NCBI RefSeq assembly: GCF_001592125.1
Contig: NZ_BCWI01000009.1
Coordinates: 62,001 to 126,000, forward strand
Length of the DNA stretch: 64,000 nt
From: Microbacterium hominis NBRC 15708
GTDB taxonomy: Bacteria; Actinomycetota; Actinomycetes; Actinomycetales; Microbacteriaceae
Direction of reading: 5' to 3'
Within the stretch, counting starts at the first letter, position 1. Each line of letters starts with the position of its first letter. The translations under genes and the position numbers were made by a program. Positions 1-9,939 of the stretch are shown here, piece by piece. Below the pieces are notes generated by a model. The model was not told the origin of the DNA. It saw only the letters and a program-made list of their open reading frames with translations, and did not search any database.

Positions 1-968
1 GGCGCCTCCGGCAGACGCCGGCGCTGCGCCGGCTCGTGTCCGAGACCGACCTGAGCGCGCGTCGTCTCGTGCTGCCGGTGTTCGTCAAGGAGGGCATCGC
101 CCAGGCGCAGCCCATCGCCAGCATGCCCGGCGTCCAGCAGTACCCGATCGAGCAGCTCGCCGCGCTCGTCGACGACGCCGCGGAGGCCGGCATCGGCGGC
201 ATCATGCTCTTCGGCGTTCCCGCGGTGCGCGACGCCGTCGGCAGCGGCGCGACCGACCCCGACGGCATCCTCAACCGGGCGATCGCCGTCGCGGCGCGCG
301 CGGCGGCCGGGCGCCTCACGGTGCAGGCCGACCTCTGCCTCGACGAGTTCACCGACCACGGCCACTGCGGCGTGCTCGCCGCCGACGGGAGCGTCGACAA
401 CGACGCGACCCTCGAGGTGTACGCGCGGATGGCCGTCGCCCAGGCGGAGGCCGGCGCCGACGTCCTGGGTCTGTCCGGCATGATGGACGGCCAGGTCGCC
501 GCGTGCCGTGCCGCCCTGGATGCGGGGGGACGCAGCGACGTCGTGATCCTCGCCTACTCCGCCAAGTACGCCTCCGCCTTCTACGGCCCCTTCCGCGACG
601 CCGTCGAGTCGACGCTCACCGGCGACCGCCGCACCTACCAGCTCGACCCGGCCAACGGCCGCGAGGGCGTGCAGGAGGCGCTCGCCGACATCGACGAGGG
701 CGCCGACATCGTCATGGTCAAGCCCGCCGGGCCCTACCTCGACGTGCTGGCCGAGGTCGCCGCCGTCTCGTCGGTGCCGGTCTGGGCCTACCAGGTGTCG
801 GGCGAGTACGCGATGATCGAGCACGCCGCCGCAGCCGGGGTCATCGACCGCGAGCGTGCGATCGGGGAGACCCTCCTCGGCATCCGCCGCGCCGGCGCCG
901 AGGCGATTCTGACGTACTGGGCGATCGAGGTCGCCGGCTGGATCCGAGAGGGACGCGCACTCGCATGA
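1..968 (+). CDS. hemB: Delta-aminolevulinic acid dehydratase (porphobilinogen synthase), 5'-truncated by window edge
   Basis: HemB condenses two 5-aminolevulinate molecules to porphobilinogen in cytosolic haem synthesis. The reading frame is open to the left edge, and the family N-terminal segment [18 protein letters not shown] is visible from base 3, so the GTG at 36 is internal and the true start lies outside. The two active-site lysines are in [12 protein letters not shown] (about 550-590) and [11 protein letters not shown] (about 715-745). The metal-site segment reads [14 protein letters not shown]: the first and last Cys of the zinc-type C-x-C...C site are kept and the middle one is Asp. 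The stop overlaps the hemL start (ATGA), so the two are probably translationally coupled. Confidence 0.96.
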   Translation, partial: RLRQTPALRRLVSETDLSARRLVLPVFVKEGIAQAQPIASMPGVQQYPIEQLAALVDDAAEAGIGGIMLFGVPAVRDAVGSGATDPDGILNRAIAVAARAAAGRLTVQADLCLDEFTDHGHCGVLAADGSVDNDATLEVYARMAVAQAEAGADVLGLSGMMDGQVAACRAALDAGGRSDVVILAYSAKYASAFYGPFRDAVESTLTGDRRTYQLDPANGREGVQEALADIDEGADIVMVKPAGPYLDVLAEVAAVSSVPVWAYQVSGEYAMIEHAAAAGVIDRERAIGETLLGIRRAGAEAILTYWAIEVAGWIREGRALA

Positions 969-2275
969 CCGACACCAACGACGCCCTGTTCACCCGGGCC
1001 CGCGCGGTCATCCCGGGCGGTGTGGACTCGCCCGTGCGCGCCTACGGGTCCGTCGGCGGCACGCCGCGCTTCCTCGTCGAGGCCGCGGGTCCGTACGTGA
1101 CGGATGCCGAGGGCCGCCGCTACGTCGACCTCGTCGCCAGCTGGGGTCCGGCGCTGCTCGGCCACGCCCACCCCGAGGTCGTCTCCGCCGTGCAGGAGGC
1201 CGCGGCACGCGGCCTGTCCTTCGGGGCGCCGACGCCCGCCGAGGCGGAACTGGTCGAGCTCATCGTCGCGCGGGTGCCCGCCGTGCAGAAGGCGCGGCTG
1301 GTCTCCACCGGCACCGAGGCGACCATGACGGCGATCCGTCTGGCGCGCGGCGCCACCGGCCGCGACCTGCTCGTGAAGTTCGCCGGTCACTACCACGGGC
1401 ACTCCGATGGCCTGCTCGCGGCAGCAGGGTCGGGGCTCGCGACCTTCGCGCTGCCCGGGTCGGCCGGCGTGCCCGAGGCGGTCGCGGCGCAGACGCTCGT
1501 CGTGCCGTACAACGACCGGGTCGCGCTCCAGGAGGCCTTCGCCGCCCACCCCGGTCGCATCGCCGCGGTCATCACCGAGGCCGCGGCCGCGAACATGGGT
1601 GTCGTGGCCCCGGCATCCGGGTTCTCGGCCTTCCTCGCCGACCTCTGCCGGCGTGAGGGCGCCCTGCTGATCAGCGACGAAGTGCTCACGGGTTTCCGTG
1701 CTGCACCGGGCGGCTACGCGCAGGTGCTCGCGGAGGTGGGGGAGACGGTCGTCCCCGACCTCGTCACGTTCGGCAAGGTGATCGGCGGGGGTCTGCCGGT
1801 CGCGGCCGTCGGCGGTCGCGCCGACGTCATGGATCTGCTGGCCCCGCTCGGTCCCGTGTACCAGGCGGGGACGCTGAGCGGGAACCCGGTCGCCGTGGCC
1901 GCGGGACTGGCGACCCTCCGTCTCGCCGATGACGCGGCCTACCTCCGGCTGGGACAGGCCGCCGACGCGGTCGCCGACGCGACCACGCGCGCGCTGGCCG
2001 AGGCCGGTGTGCCCCACGTGCTGCAGCGGGCGGGAACCCTCTTCAGCGTGTTCCTCGGTGCGGACGTCGTCGGCGGGGTGCCCGACTACGGGGCGGCGCA
2101 GCGACAGGACACCGCCGCCTACGGCCGGTTCTTCCACGCGATGCTGGATGCCGGGATCTCGCTGCCGCCGTCCGCCTTCGAGGCCTGGTTCCTCACCGCC
2201 GCCCACGACGACGCGGCCGTCGCGCAGATCGTCGACGCCCTGCCCGCGGCCGCCCGCGCCGCGGCCGCCGCGTAG
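965..2275 (+). CDS. hemL: Glutamate-1-semialdehyde 2,1-aminomutase
   Basis: HemL is a PLP enzyme that converts glutamate-1-semialdehyde to 5-aminolevulinate, the HemB substrate, in the C5 haem pathway. At 436 residues it has the usual family length. It opens with the typical segment [23 protein letters not shown]. The PLP-binding lysine is in [11 protein letters not shown] (Lys271), and GHYHGHSDG and [10 protein letters not shown] are further family signatures. The ATG overlaps the hemB stop by 4 nt, which fixes the start. The gene ends just before a strong 18-bp hairpin, so it is probably last in a hem operon that starts upstream of the window. Confidence 0.97.
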   Translation: MTDTNDALFTRARAVIPGGVDSPVRAYGSVGGTPRFLVEAAGPYVTDAEGRRYVDLVASWGPALLGHAHPEVVSAVQEAAARGLSFGAPTPAEAELVELIVARVPAVQKARLVSTGTEATMTAIRLARGATGRDLLVKFAGHYHGHSDGLLAAAGSGLATFALPGSAGVPEAVAAQTLVVPYNDRVALQEAFAAHPGRIAAVITEAAAANMGVVAPASGFSAFLADLCRREGALLISDEVLTGFRAAPGGYAQVLAEVGETVVPDLVTFGKVIGGGLPVAAVGGRADVMDLLAPLGPVYQAGTLSGNPVAVAAGLATLRLADDAAYLRLGQAADAVADATTRALAEAGVPHVLQRAGTLFSVFLGADVVGGVPDYGAAQRQDTAAYGRFFHAMLDAGISLPPSAFEAWFLTAAHDDAAVAQIVDALPAAARAAAAA

Positions 2276-2286
2276 GTTCCCGAGGA

Positions 2287-2328
2287 GAGGACGGGATGCC
2301 GCGGGCCGAGCCGCGGCATCCCGTCCTC
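2287..2328 (+). terminator. Strong hairpin after hemL
   Basis: A perfect 18-bp inverted repeat (2287-2304 with 2311-2328) encloses a 6-nt loop and is followed by a short T-bearing stretch. It lies 11 nt after the hemL stop and before the next promoter, which fits an intrinsic terminator. Each arm contains one copy of the window-wide motif GGATGCCG. Confidence 0.75.
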
Positions 2329-2413
2329 GATTTGCGACATCTCCTCGGCAACGGCAGCGGCCCCGGCACCGGCCCGGCCCGGCCGCGGCGGACGCCGTGT
2401 CGGAGGCTCCCTC

Positions 2414-2419
2414 TAGCGT
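2414..2419 (+). promoter_or_regulatory. -10 element TAGCGT for the DinB-like gene (leaderless)
   Basis: TAGCGT matches TANNNT and is separated by 7 nt from the ATG at 2427. No Shine-Dalgarno sequence fits between them, so the transcript would begin at or next to the start codon. Confidence 0.55.
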
Positions 2420-2426
2420 GTCGACC

Positions 2427-3005
2427 ATGGACACCGACGAGCTGTTTCTGCGTTCCGACGCCGCCCTGCGCGACGTGATCGACCGGATCGACCCGGCCTA
2501 TCTCACCCGTCCGGCACCGTCCGAATGGACCTCCACGGCGGATCCCACCTTCCGCGACATCCTTCAGGCGCACACCTACGACGAGGCCTGGGTCCCCGAC
2601 GTCCTGCGCGGGCGCGCATCGGCCGACGGCGACGACCTGCGGGGAGTCGACCTGCTCGGCGACGATCCGATCGGCGCGTACGACGCCCGCAACGACGCCG
2701 CGACGGCGGCGGTGCGCGCCGGCGGCTACGCCGACACCTTCCGGTTCAGCTACGGCGACTACCCGGCCGCCGAGGGTCTCGCCCACCTCGCCACCTACCG
2801 GGCGTTCCAGGCGTGGCTCATCGCGAAGCACCTCGGCATCCCGTTCCACTTCACCCCCGAGCTGATCGCCGGTCTCGAGGAGCACGTCGTCTCGTTCGCC
2901 GAGGAGTGGCGCGCGTGGGGTGTGTTCCCGCCGGCGATCGATCCGCCCGAGGGGGCCGACGACGAGACGCGCCTGCTGTGCGCCGTCGGCTACTGGATCG
3001 CCTAG
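2427..3005 (+). CDS. DinB-like / mycothiol-dependent maleylpyruvate isomerase-type metal-binding protein
   Basis: This 192-residue protein looks like the four-helix DinB/YfiT-like fold (MDMPI N-terminal or TIGR03086 type), many actinobacterial members of which use mycothiol or bind a metal through histidines. Candidate ligands are His in ILQAHTYDEAW and in LAHLATYRAFQAWLIAKHLG. No C-terminal MDMPI domain is visible and no substrate can be assigned. The ATG at 2427 is chosen because a TAGCGT -10 element lies 7 nt upstream. The gene stands alone between the hemL terminator and the rsmA promoter. Fold assignment is from recall of sequence style only. Confidence 0.6.
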   Translation: MDTDELFLRSDAALRDVIDRIDPAYLTRPAPSEWTSTADPTFRDILQAHTYDEAWVPDVLRGRASADGDDLRGVDLLGDDPIGAYDARNDAATAAVRAGGYADTFRFSYGDYPAAEGLAHLATYRAFQAWLIAKHLGIPFHFTPELIAGLEEHVVSFAEEWRAWGVFPPAIDPPEGADDETRLLCAVGYWIA

Positions 3006-3047
3006 GCCGCGGATCCCGCCGGACCGGGCGGCCGCACGCATCACGGA

Positions 3048-3053
3048 TAGGCT
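3048..3053 (+). promoter_or_regulatory. -10 element TAGGCT for rsmA (leaderless)
   Basis: TAGGCT lies 7 nt before the rsmA ATG, with no ribosome-binding site in between. This is the same geometry as the other leaderless starts in the window. Confidence 0.6.
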
Positions 3054-3060
3054 GGTGCGC

Positions 3061-3906
3061 ATGCCCGTGACCCTGCTCGGAGCCGCCGAGATCCGCGCGC
3101 TCGCCGCCGACCTCGACGTCACTCCGACCAAGAAGCTGGGGCAGAACTTCGTGGTCGACGCCAACACGGTGCGAAAGATCGTCCACGTCGCGGAGGTGAC
3201 CGCCGCCGACCGCGTCGTCGAGGTCGGGCCGGGTCTCGGCTCGCTCACCCTCGCCATCCTCAAGACGGGCGCGCCCGTCACCGCCGTCGAGATCGACCAC
3301 CGCCTCGCGGAGCGGTTGCCGGCCACCGCCGCGGCCCACGGCGTCGCCGACGGTGCGCTGACGGTCGTGGATGCCGACGCCCTCCGTGTCACGGCGCTGC
3401 CGGGCGATCCGAACGTGCTCGTCGCGAACCTGCCCTACAACGTCAGCGTGCCGGTGCTCCTGCACTTCATGGAGACCTTTCCCGGTCTCGAGCGCGGCGT
3501 CGTGATGGTGCAGGCCGAGGTGGGGGAGCGTCTCGCGGCGCCTCCCGGATCGAAGGTCTACGGCGCCCCGAGCGTCAAGGCGGCCTGGTACGGCGCGTGG
3601 CGGCTGGCGGGCACGGTGTCGCGGCAGGTCTTCTGGCCGGTGCCCAACGTCGACAGCGTGCTGGTCGGATTCCGCCGTGATCCGCAACCCCGAGGCGACG
3701 AGACCCTCCGCCGCGCCACCTTCCGGGTCGTGGATGCCGCCTTCCAGCAGCGCCGCAAGATGCTGCGCCAGGCGCTCGCCCCGCTCCTCGGCGGCTCTTC
3801 GGCGGCGGCGACCGCGGTGCTGGAGGCGGCCGGAGTGGACCCCACGGCCCGGGGCGAGCAGCTGACGATCGACCACTTCGTGGCGGTCGCCCGCGCCTCC
3901 CGCTGA
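3061..3906 (+). CDS. rsmA: 16S rRNA (adenine-N6,N6)-dimethyltransferase
   Basis: RsmA (KsgA) dimethylates two adjacent adenines in the 3'-terminal hairpin of 16S rRNA during 30S assembly. The 281-residue protein has the N-terminal family segment KKLGQNFVVDANTVRKIV, SAM motif I VEVGPGLGSLTLAIL (residues about 53-67) and catalytic motif IV NLPYNVS (123-129). The C-terminal part includes the typical FQQRRKMLRQALAPL. The ATG at 3061 follows a -10 hexamer by 7 nt. In many actinobacteria rsmA is followed directly by ispE. Here three other genes (phosphodiesterase, Stealth protein, aldo/keto reductase) lie between them. Confidence 0.96.
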   Translation: MPVTLLGAAEIRALAADLDVTPTKKLGQNFVVDANTVRKIVHVAEVTAADRVVEVGPGLGSLTLAILKTGAPVTAVEIDHRLAERLPATAAAHGVADGALTVVDADALRVTALPGDPNVLVANLPYNVSVPVLLHFMETFPGLERGVVMVQAEVGERLAAPPGSKVYGAPSVKAAWYGAWRLAGTVSRQVFWPVPNVDSVLVGFRRDPQPRGDETLRRATFRVVDAAFQQRRKMLRQALAPLLGGSSAAATAVLEAAGVDPTARGEQLTIDHFVAVARASR

Positions 3907-3942
3907 CCGCGCGCCGGCGGCGACCTCGACACGACGCGCAAC

Positions 3943-3975
3943 GTTCACCGCGCGGTCACGAAACATGTCTGTAAC
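3943..3975 (+). promoter_or_regulatory. Putative PHO box: three consecutive 11-nt units
   Basis: Three contiguous 11-mers, GTTCACCGCGC, GGTCACGAAAC and ATGTCTGTAAC, resemble the 11-nt direct repeat units (GTTCACC/GGTCA type) bound by actinobacterial PhoP. The last unit overlaps the -10 element of the downstream phosphodiesterase. The segment also contains GAAAC-N6-GTAAC, a half pattern of GlnR sites, so GlnR is an alternative. Confidence 0.5.
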
Positions 3976-3977
3976 AT
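3972..3977 (+). promoter_or_regulatory. -10 element TAACAT for the phosphodiesterase
   Basis: TAACAT fits TANNNT and ends 7 nt before the ATG at 3985. It overlaps the ATG at 3976, which argues that 3985 is the true start. Confidence 0.55.
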
Positions 3978-3984
3978 GACGCGC

Positions 3985-4908
3985 ATGCGAATGGCCGAGC
4001 ATCCTGCTCCCGAGCGGATCGTGCTTCATCTCAGCGACACCCACCTCCGGGCCGGGGGCTCGCGCATCTGGGACGCCGTCTCCGGCGAGGAGCACCTCGC
4101 CCGCGCGCTCGACGGCATCGAGTCCTCGGGCGTGCGCCCCGACGCCATCGTCGTCACCGGCGACCTCGTCGACCTCGGCGAGCGTGCCGCGTACGCGACG
4201 CTGCGGGCGATGGTGGAGCCCGTCGCCGCGCGCCTGGAGGCGCCGGTGGTGTGGGTCATGGGAAACCACGACGATCGCGCCGCGTTCCGCGCCGAGCTGT
4301 GGGACGATCCGGCCGCCGATCTGCGCCCCGTCGACCGGGTGGACGAGTTCGACGGCCTGCGCATCGTCACCCTCGACACCTCGGTTCCGGGCCACCACTA
4401 CGGCGAGCTCTCCGACGCCCAGCTCGCGTGGCTGTCCGCCGTGCTGGAGACGCCCGCGCCGCTCGGCACGATCCTGGCGATGCACCACCCGCCCGTTCCC
4501 AGCGTGCTCGCGTTGGCGGCGAGCGTCGAGCTGCGCGGTCAGGCGCGTCTGGCCGCCGTCGTCCGCGGTACCGACATTCGTGCCATCATCGCGGGGCACC
4601 TGCACTACTCGACGTTCGCGACGTTCGCGGGCATCCCCGTGTCGGTCGCGTCATCCACCTGCTACGCGCAGGATCTCACCGTCCCCGTCGGCGGCACCCG
4701 CCCGCAGGACGGGGCCCAGTCGTACAACCTGGTGCACGTCTACGACGACACGGTCGTCCACTCCGTGGTCCCCGTCGACGTCCCCCGCGTGATGGAGTAC
4801 ACCGACCCGGAGGCCGCCCGCCGGCGGCTCGCCGAGGCGGGCATCACGGGCGTCGGCGTGCAGAGGCCGAGCGCCCCGCCGACGCGGCCGTTGTCCGTGC
4901 TGCGCTGA
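3985..4908 (+). CDS. Calcineurin-like metallophosphodiesterase (CpdA/class III cyclic-nucleotide PDE-like)
   Basis: This is a cytosolic dinuclear-metal phosphoesterase of 307 residues. The metal-site motifs are in order: DTH (18-20), GDLVD (59-63), GNHD (93-96), HHPP (167-170) and GHLH (204-207). This is the arrangement of CpdA/Rv0805-type enzymes that hydrolyse cAMP or related phosphodiesters; the substrate is not determined here. The start at 3985 is preferred over ATG 3976 because a TAACAT -10 element covers 3972-3977. A PHO-like box immediately upstream suggests phosphate control. Its last 65 bp overlap, on the opposite strand, the 3' end of the Stealth gene. Confidence 0.82.
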   Translation: MRMAEHPAPERIVLHLSDTHLRAGGSRIWDAVSGEEHLARALDGIESSGVRPDAIVVTGDLVDLGERAAYATLRAMVEPVAARLEAPVVWVMGNHDDRAAFRAELWDDPAADLRPVDRVDEFDGLRIVTLDTSVPGHHYGELSDAQLAWLSAVLETPAPLGTILAMHHPPVPSVLALAASVELRGQARLAAVVRGTDIRAIIAGHLHYSTFATFAGIPVSVASSTCYAQDLTVPVGGTRPQDGAQSYNLVHVYDDTVVHSVVPVDVPRVMEYTDPEAARRRLAEAGITGVGVQRPSAPPTRPLSVLR

Positions 4909-6442
4909 CCGGCACCTCCCACGGCGCCCGCACCGGGAACATGCGCTCGAGCGTGTCGCGCAGCAGGCGCACGCGCATCTCCTCCGGCACCTCGGTCTCA
5001 CCGCCGTCGTTGAGGCAGAACATGTCCGCGTCGCGGCGCTCCTCCAGCCGGCGCATCTTGCGCAGCGCGGAGACCATGGTGGTCTGCACGTAGGTCACCC
5101 GCGGTGCGGTCGTCGCCACGGCCCGCCCGGTCATGAGGGCGTAGTAGTGGTAGAGGCTGTTGGTGACCGACACGTCGCTCGCCGAGCGGAACCGGGATGC
5201 CGCGGTGCGCGCGATGTCCTCGGCGAACTCCCGTTCGAGCTCGGCGGCGATGCTGCGCCTCATCGGCGCGGCGCAGTGCTCGAGGTCGCGCACGATCGAG
5301 CGGCCGAAGCGTTCGAGCAGGAGGGCGCGGTTCACGCGCAGGGCGTTGTCGTGCCCGGACCGCTCGCTGCGCGCCGCCCCGGCCCCGATGCGCACGTCGC
5401 ACTCGACGAACGTCGTGAGCCCGCCCGCGGTGAAGAACATCTCCGGCGCGACGGGACGGCCGAAGAACATGTCGTCGTTCGAGTACAGGAAGTGCTCGGC
5501 GAGGCCGTCGATGCGATGCAGCTGCGCCTCGACGGCGTGCGAGTTGTGGGTGGGCAGAACCGAGGGGTCGGCGAAGAACTCCTCGCTGCGCACGATCGTG
5601 ACGCGCGGGTGCTCGGCCAGCCAGGCGGGCTTGGGCGAGTCGGTGGCGATGAAGATCCGTCGCACCCAGGGGGCGTACATGTGCACGCTGCGCAGTGCGT
5701 AGCGCAGCTCGTCGACGTGGCGGTAGCGCGCCGGCCCGTCGTCGCCCTCGCCGACCACGTACTCCTCGAGCTGCGCGGCGCGCTGGCGCTGGAACTCGCT
5801 GGCCGAGCCGTCGACCCACGAGAAGACCATGTCGATGTCGGCGGTGACCTGATGCGGGCGCGCGTCGAACATGCCCACGACCGTCCTCCAGGAGCGGCCG
5901 TGGCGCCACACCGTCGTGGGGGTGAGATCGGATGCCGGGAACACCCGCCGCGTGAGGGCGTTGGCGCGCGGCGCGTGCACGAGCCCGTCCGCTCGGCGCC
6001 ACGCCTCGAGGCGCACCGACTCCGCCGTCCCGTAGCGCAGCGAGCCGTTGGCGCTGATGCGCGGGCGGTACAGACGCATCCCCCAGACGTCGTCCGGGTC
6101 GGGGAGGGGCAGATCCACCGCGAGGCGCGCGACGGCGCCGGCGGGCTTGGCATAGAGCGGTTCGTCCGCGCCGGCCGCGGCCAGGGCGCGGACGGCGGCC
6201 GGGCCTTCGGCGGCATCCACGACGATCACCGCGCCGCCGTGGTCGTCCTGCGCGAGCATCGGGTCGAGGCCGGCGGCCGCGAGGGCGTCGGCGACGAGGC
6301 CGATGTCGGCCGTCCGGGCCATTTCGGGGGTGAGGTCGTCGTGCACGAGGTGGAGGACACCGTCGACCCATCGGAGGTCGTCGCGGGCGAGCAGACCTGA
6401 CCAGGGGTGCGGATGCGGTGAGAGTGCCTCCAGTGGTGTCAC
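4844..6442 (-). CDS. Stealth family (capsular polysaccharide phosphotransferase-like) protein
   Basis: The 532-residue protein carries the conserved regions of Stealth hexose-1-phosphate transferases, which transfer sugar-phosphates from nucleotide sugars to cell-surface glycans. CR1 is [12 protein letters not shown] (about 202-213). CR2 spans [20 protein letters not shown] and the following [17 protein letters not shown]3 is [16 protein letters not shown], and CR4 lies around [16 protein letters not shown]. The roughly 200-residue N-terminal part is unassigned. GTG 6442 is chosen because AGAAGG sits 6 nt upstream on this strand. No signal peptide or membrane segment is evident. It lies convergent to the phosphodiesterase and interrupts the usual rsmA-ispE neighbourhood. 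The acceptor glycan is unknown. Confidence 0.85.
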   Translation of the reverse strand: MTPLEALSPHPHPWSGLLARDDLRWVDGVLHLVHDDLTPEMARTADIGLVADALAAAGLDPMLAQDDHGGAVIVVDAAEGPAAVRALAAAGADEPLYAKPAGAVARLAVDLPLPDPDDVWGMRLYRPRISANGSLRYGTAESVRLEAWRRADGLVHAPRANALTRRVFPASDLTPTTVWRHGRSWRTVVGMFDARPHQVTADIDMVFSWVDGSASEFQRQRAAQLEEYVVGEGDDGPARYRHVDELRYALRSVHMYAPWVRRIFIATDSPKPAWLAEHPRVTIVRSEEFFADPSVLPTHNSHAVEAQLHRIDGLAEHFLYSNDDMFFGRPVAPEMFFTAGGLTTFVECDVRIGAGAARSERSGHDNALRVNRALLLERFGRSIVRDLEHCAAPMRRSIAAELEREFAEDIARTAASRFRSASDVSVTNSLYHYYALMTGRAVATTAPRVTYVQTTMVSALRKMRRLEERRDADMFCLNDGGETEVPEEMRVRLLRDTLERMFPVRAPWEVPVSAARTTAASAGRSASARRRP

Positions 6443-6538
6443 GCAGACCTTCTTTCGTCGCCGGGGAGCCTTCAGCGTACGCGCATGTCGTTTCCTCCGC
6501 GTTTCGGCCACCGGCCGCCGCCGGCGCCCTGCGCTCGA

Positions 6539-6544
6539 TAGCCT
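6539..6544 (+). promoter_or_regulatory. -10 element TAGCCT for the aldo/keto reductase (leaderless)
   Basis: TAGCCT ends 6 nt before GTG 6551, and no Shine-Dalgarno fits in the gap. This promoter would also drive the coupled ispE. Confidence 0.6.
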
Positions 6545-6550
6545 GGACGG

Positions 6551-7611
<1,061 letters not shown>

Positions 7612-7615
<4 letters not shown>

Positions 7616-8553
7616 CCATCGCCGGGCTGGCCGGTCGCCGGGTGCACGCGCGCGCGCCCGGCAAGATCAACATCGCCTTCGACGTCGGCGACGTCCAGCC
7701 CGACGGCTACCACGACGTCGCCTCCGTGTACCAGGCCGTGTCGGTGTACGAGGACGTGTGGGCGCGGGTGGCCGACGACTTCACGATCGCCGTCACGGGC
7801 GACCTCGATGTGTCCGGCGTCCCCCTCGACGCCACGAACCTCGCCGTCCGGGCGGCGCGGCGCGCCGCCGAGCGGCTGGGCTGGCAGGGCGGCATCCACC
7901 TCGACGTCCACAAGGGCGTGCCCGTCGCCGGCGGCATGGGGGGCGGGTCGGCGGATGCCGCGGCCGCCCTCGTCGCCGTCAACGAGTTGCTGGGCGGCGG
8001 GCTGACGACGCTCGAGCTGCAGGAGCTCGGTGCGCCCCTCGGCGCGGACGTGCCGTTCGCGGTCCTCGGCGGCACGGCGATCGGAACCGGCCGCGGCGAC
8101 GAGCTGGCGCCGGCGCTCGCCCGCGGGCGCTTCGACTGGGTGCTCGTGACCAGTGCGGACGGGCTGTCGACGCCGGCGGTCTACGGCGAGCTCGACCGCC
8201 TGCGCGACCTGCCCGACATCGCCCCTGATCACGGCGTGCCGTCGGCCGATCCCGTGGTGCTGCAGGCGCTGCGGGCGGGCGACCCCGCGGCGCTCGCCGT
8301 CGCCGTCCGCAACGACCTCCAGGATGCCGCGCTGTCACTGCGGCCCGCACTCGCCGACACCCTGCGCGCCGGACGACGGGCGGGCGCCCTGGCCGGTATC
8401 GTCTCGGGGTCGGGGCCCACGGTCGCCTTCCTCGCGGCCGACGAGCGCGCCGCCGTCGAGCTCGCCGCCGACCTCGCGGCCACCGCGCCGGCCCGTTCGC
8501 GTGTGCTGCACGCGCACGGTCCCGTGCCCGGCGCCCGCGTCGTCACGGCCTGA
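7612..8553 (+). CDS. ispE: 4-diphosphocytidyl-2-C-methyl-D-erythritol kinase
   Basis: IspE phosphorylates CDP-methylerythritol with ATP in the MEP route to isoprenoids. The 313-residue GHMP kinase shows the substrate segment ARAPGKINIAFDVG, the ATP-binding glycine-rich motif VPVAGGMGGGSADAAAAL and the C-terminal GSGPTVAFLA. GTG 7612 overlaps the preceding stop by 4 nt and is the start that gives the complete N-terminus. It is co-transcribed with the aldo/keto reductase. The acetyltransferase and ABC-F genes follow, as is common around ispE in actinobacteria. Confidence 0.95.
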
Positions 8554-8592
8554 GCGCCGCCATCTCGCACACCCCCTCGAACGGAGAGCACC

Positions 8593-9906
8593 ATGACCGA
8601 TCGTCACCGCCCGCACCACGACGCCTCGCTCGACAGCACCCTGGTCGATGAGCTCGCCGCGCGCGACCTCGTCGTGCGGCGGGTCGACGACGCGCTGCGC
8701 ACCGAGACCGACCCGTGGCTGGAGGCCGTCTCGCGCGGGTTCCTCGACGGCGAACGCACCGAGACGCAGCGCGAGGCGTTCTTCGCCGGCTCGGCGTACC
8801 GTCGCAAGCTCGGCGTCTTCGACGAGACGGCGCCGCAGCCGGAGGTGCCGGTCGCGACCTTCGCGTCGTGGGCCGCGGAGCTCAGTCTCCCCGGCGGGGC
8901 GGTGCCCGCCTGCGCGATCAGCTCCGTGACCGTCGCCCCGACCCATCGCCGCCGCGGCATCCTGCGCTCGGTGATGGCGGGCGAGCTGCGCACCGCCGTC
9001 GAGCGGGGCCTTCCGGTGGCGATCCTCACCGTCAGCGAGTCGACCATCTACGGCCGCTTCGGCTTCGCCCCCGCGGCGCTGGCCGCGCAGTGGCGGATCG
9101 ACGCGCGCCGCGCACGGTGGATCGGACCCGACGCCCCCGGACGCATCGACTTCGTCACGCGTGCGCAGGGACGGGAGATCGCCGCGGAGCTGCACGAGCG
9201 GGTCCGCGTGCACGCGCCCGGTGAGATCGACATGCCCGGCGGGCACTGGGATCGCTTCTTCGGCACGAGAGCGGACGTCGAGAAGGCCGAGCAGCTGCGG
9301 GCGGTGCAGTACCGCTCGCCGTCCGGCGACGTCGAGGGCGTCGCCGTGTACCGCGTCACCGAGAACGAGCACGACTTCGCTGCATCCACCGTCGAGATCG
9401 GCCTGCTGCTCGCCGCCGGCGACGAGGCGTACGCGGCCCTCTGGCGCTTCTTCCTCACGATGGACCTCATCGGCACGGTGGAGGCCAGCGAGCTGTCGGT
9501 CGACGAGCCGCTGTGGTGGATGATCGCCGACCAGCGCGCCGTGACGGTGACGCTGCGCGACCATCACTACACGCGCATCCTGGACGTGCCGGCGGCGCTC
9601 TCGGCGCGGACCTACGACGTCGTCGACACGGTCGTGCTCGACGTCACCGATCCGCTGGGCATCGCCTCCGGGGTTTTCCTGCTGACGACGGATGCCGACG
9701 GCACCGCTGCGGTGGAACTCGTCGACGAGCCGCCGGTCGGCGTGCCGACGGTCACGCTCGGGGTGGCCGAGCTGTCTGCGCTGCTGCTGGGCGGCGTCTC
9801 GCCCGTGACGCTGGCGCGCGCGGGCCGTCTGGTCGCCGACGACGCCCCCGCGCTCGCACGGCTGTTCGCCTCCACGGTGCCGCCGCGGCTGAGCTTCTGG
9901 TACTGA
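8593..9906 (+). CDS. Eis-like GNAT family N-acetyltransferase
   Basis: At 437 residues this matches the enhanced-intracellular-survival (Eis) family of hexameric acetyltransferases (two GNAT lobes plus an SCP2-like C-terminal domain) rather than single GNAT domains. The acetyl-CoA loop is SSVTVAPTHRRRGILRSVM (about 110-128), followed by SESTIYGRFGF with the candidate general-acid Tyr153. The protein ends in an aromatic residue (PRLSFWY), consistent with the C-terminal carboxylate acting in catalysis in Eis. Known members acetylate amines, including aminoglycosides and polyamines, but the substrate cannot be predicted here. ATG 8593 has GGAGAG upstream. It follows ispE by 39 nt. Confidence 0.85.
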   Translation: MTDRHRPHHDASLDSTLVDELAARDLVVRRVDDALRTETDPWLEAVSRGFLDGERTETQREAFFAGSAYRRKLGVFDETAPQPEVPVATFASWAAELSLPGGAVPACAISSVTVAPTHRRRGILRSVMAGELRTAVERGLPVAILTVSESTIYGRFGFAPAALAAQWRIDARRARWIGPDAPGRIDFVTRAQGREIAAELHERVRVHAPGEIDMPGGHWDRFFGTRADVEKAEQLRAVQYRSPSGDVEGVAVYRVTENEHDFAASTVEIGLLLAAGDEAYAALWRFFLTMDLIGTVEASELSVDEPLWWMIADQRAVTVTLRDHHYTRILDVPAALSARTYDVVDTVVLDVTDPLGIASGVFLLTTDADGTAAVELVDEPPVGVPTVTLGVAELSALLLGGVSPVTLARAGRLVADDAPALARLFASTVPPRLSFWY

Positions 9907-9924
9907 CCGCCGGGACCTCTCGCG

Positions 9925-9930
9925 TAGCCT
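9925..9930 (+). promoter_or_regulatory. -10 element TAGCCT for the ABC-F gene
   Basis: TAGCCT precedes ATG 9940 by 9 nt. The gap contains GGAG, so the start may be leaderless or have a very short leader. Confidence 0.5.
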
Positions 9931-9939
9931 GGAGCGGAT

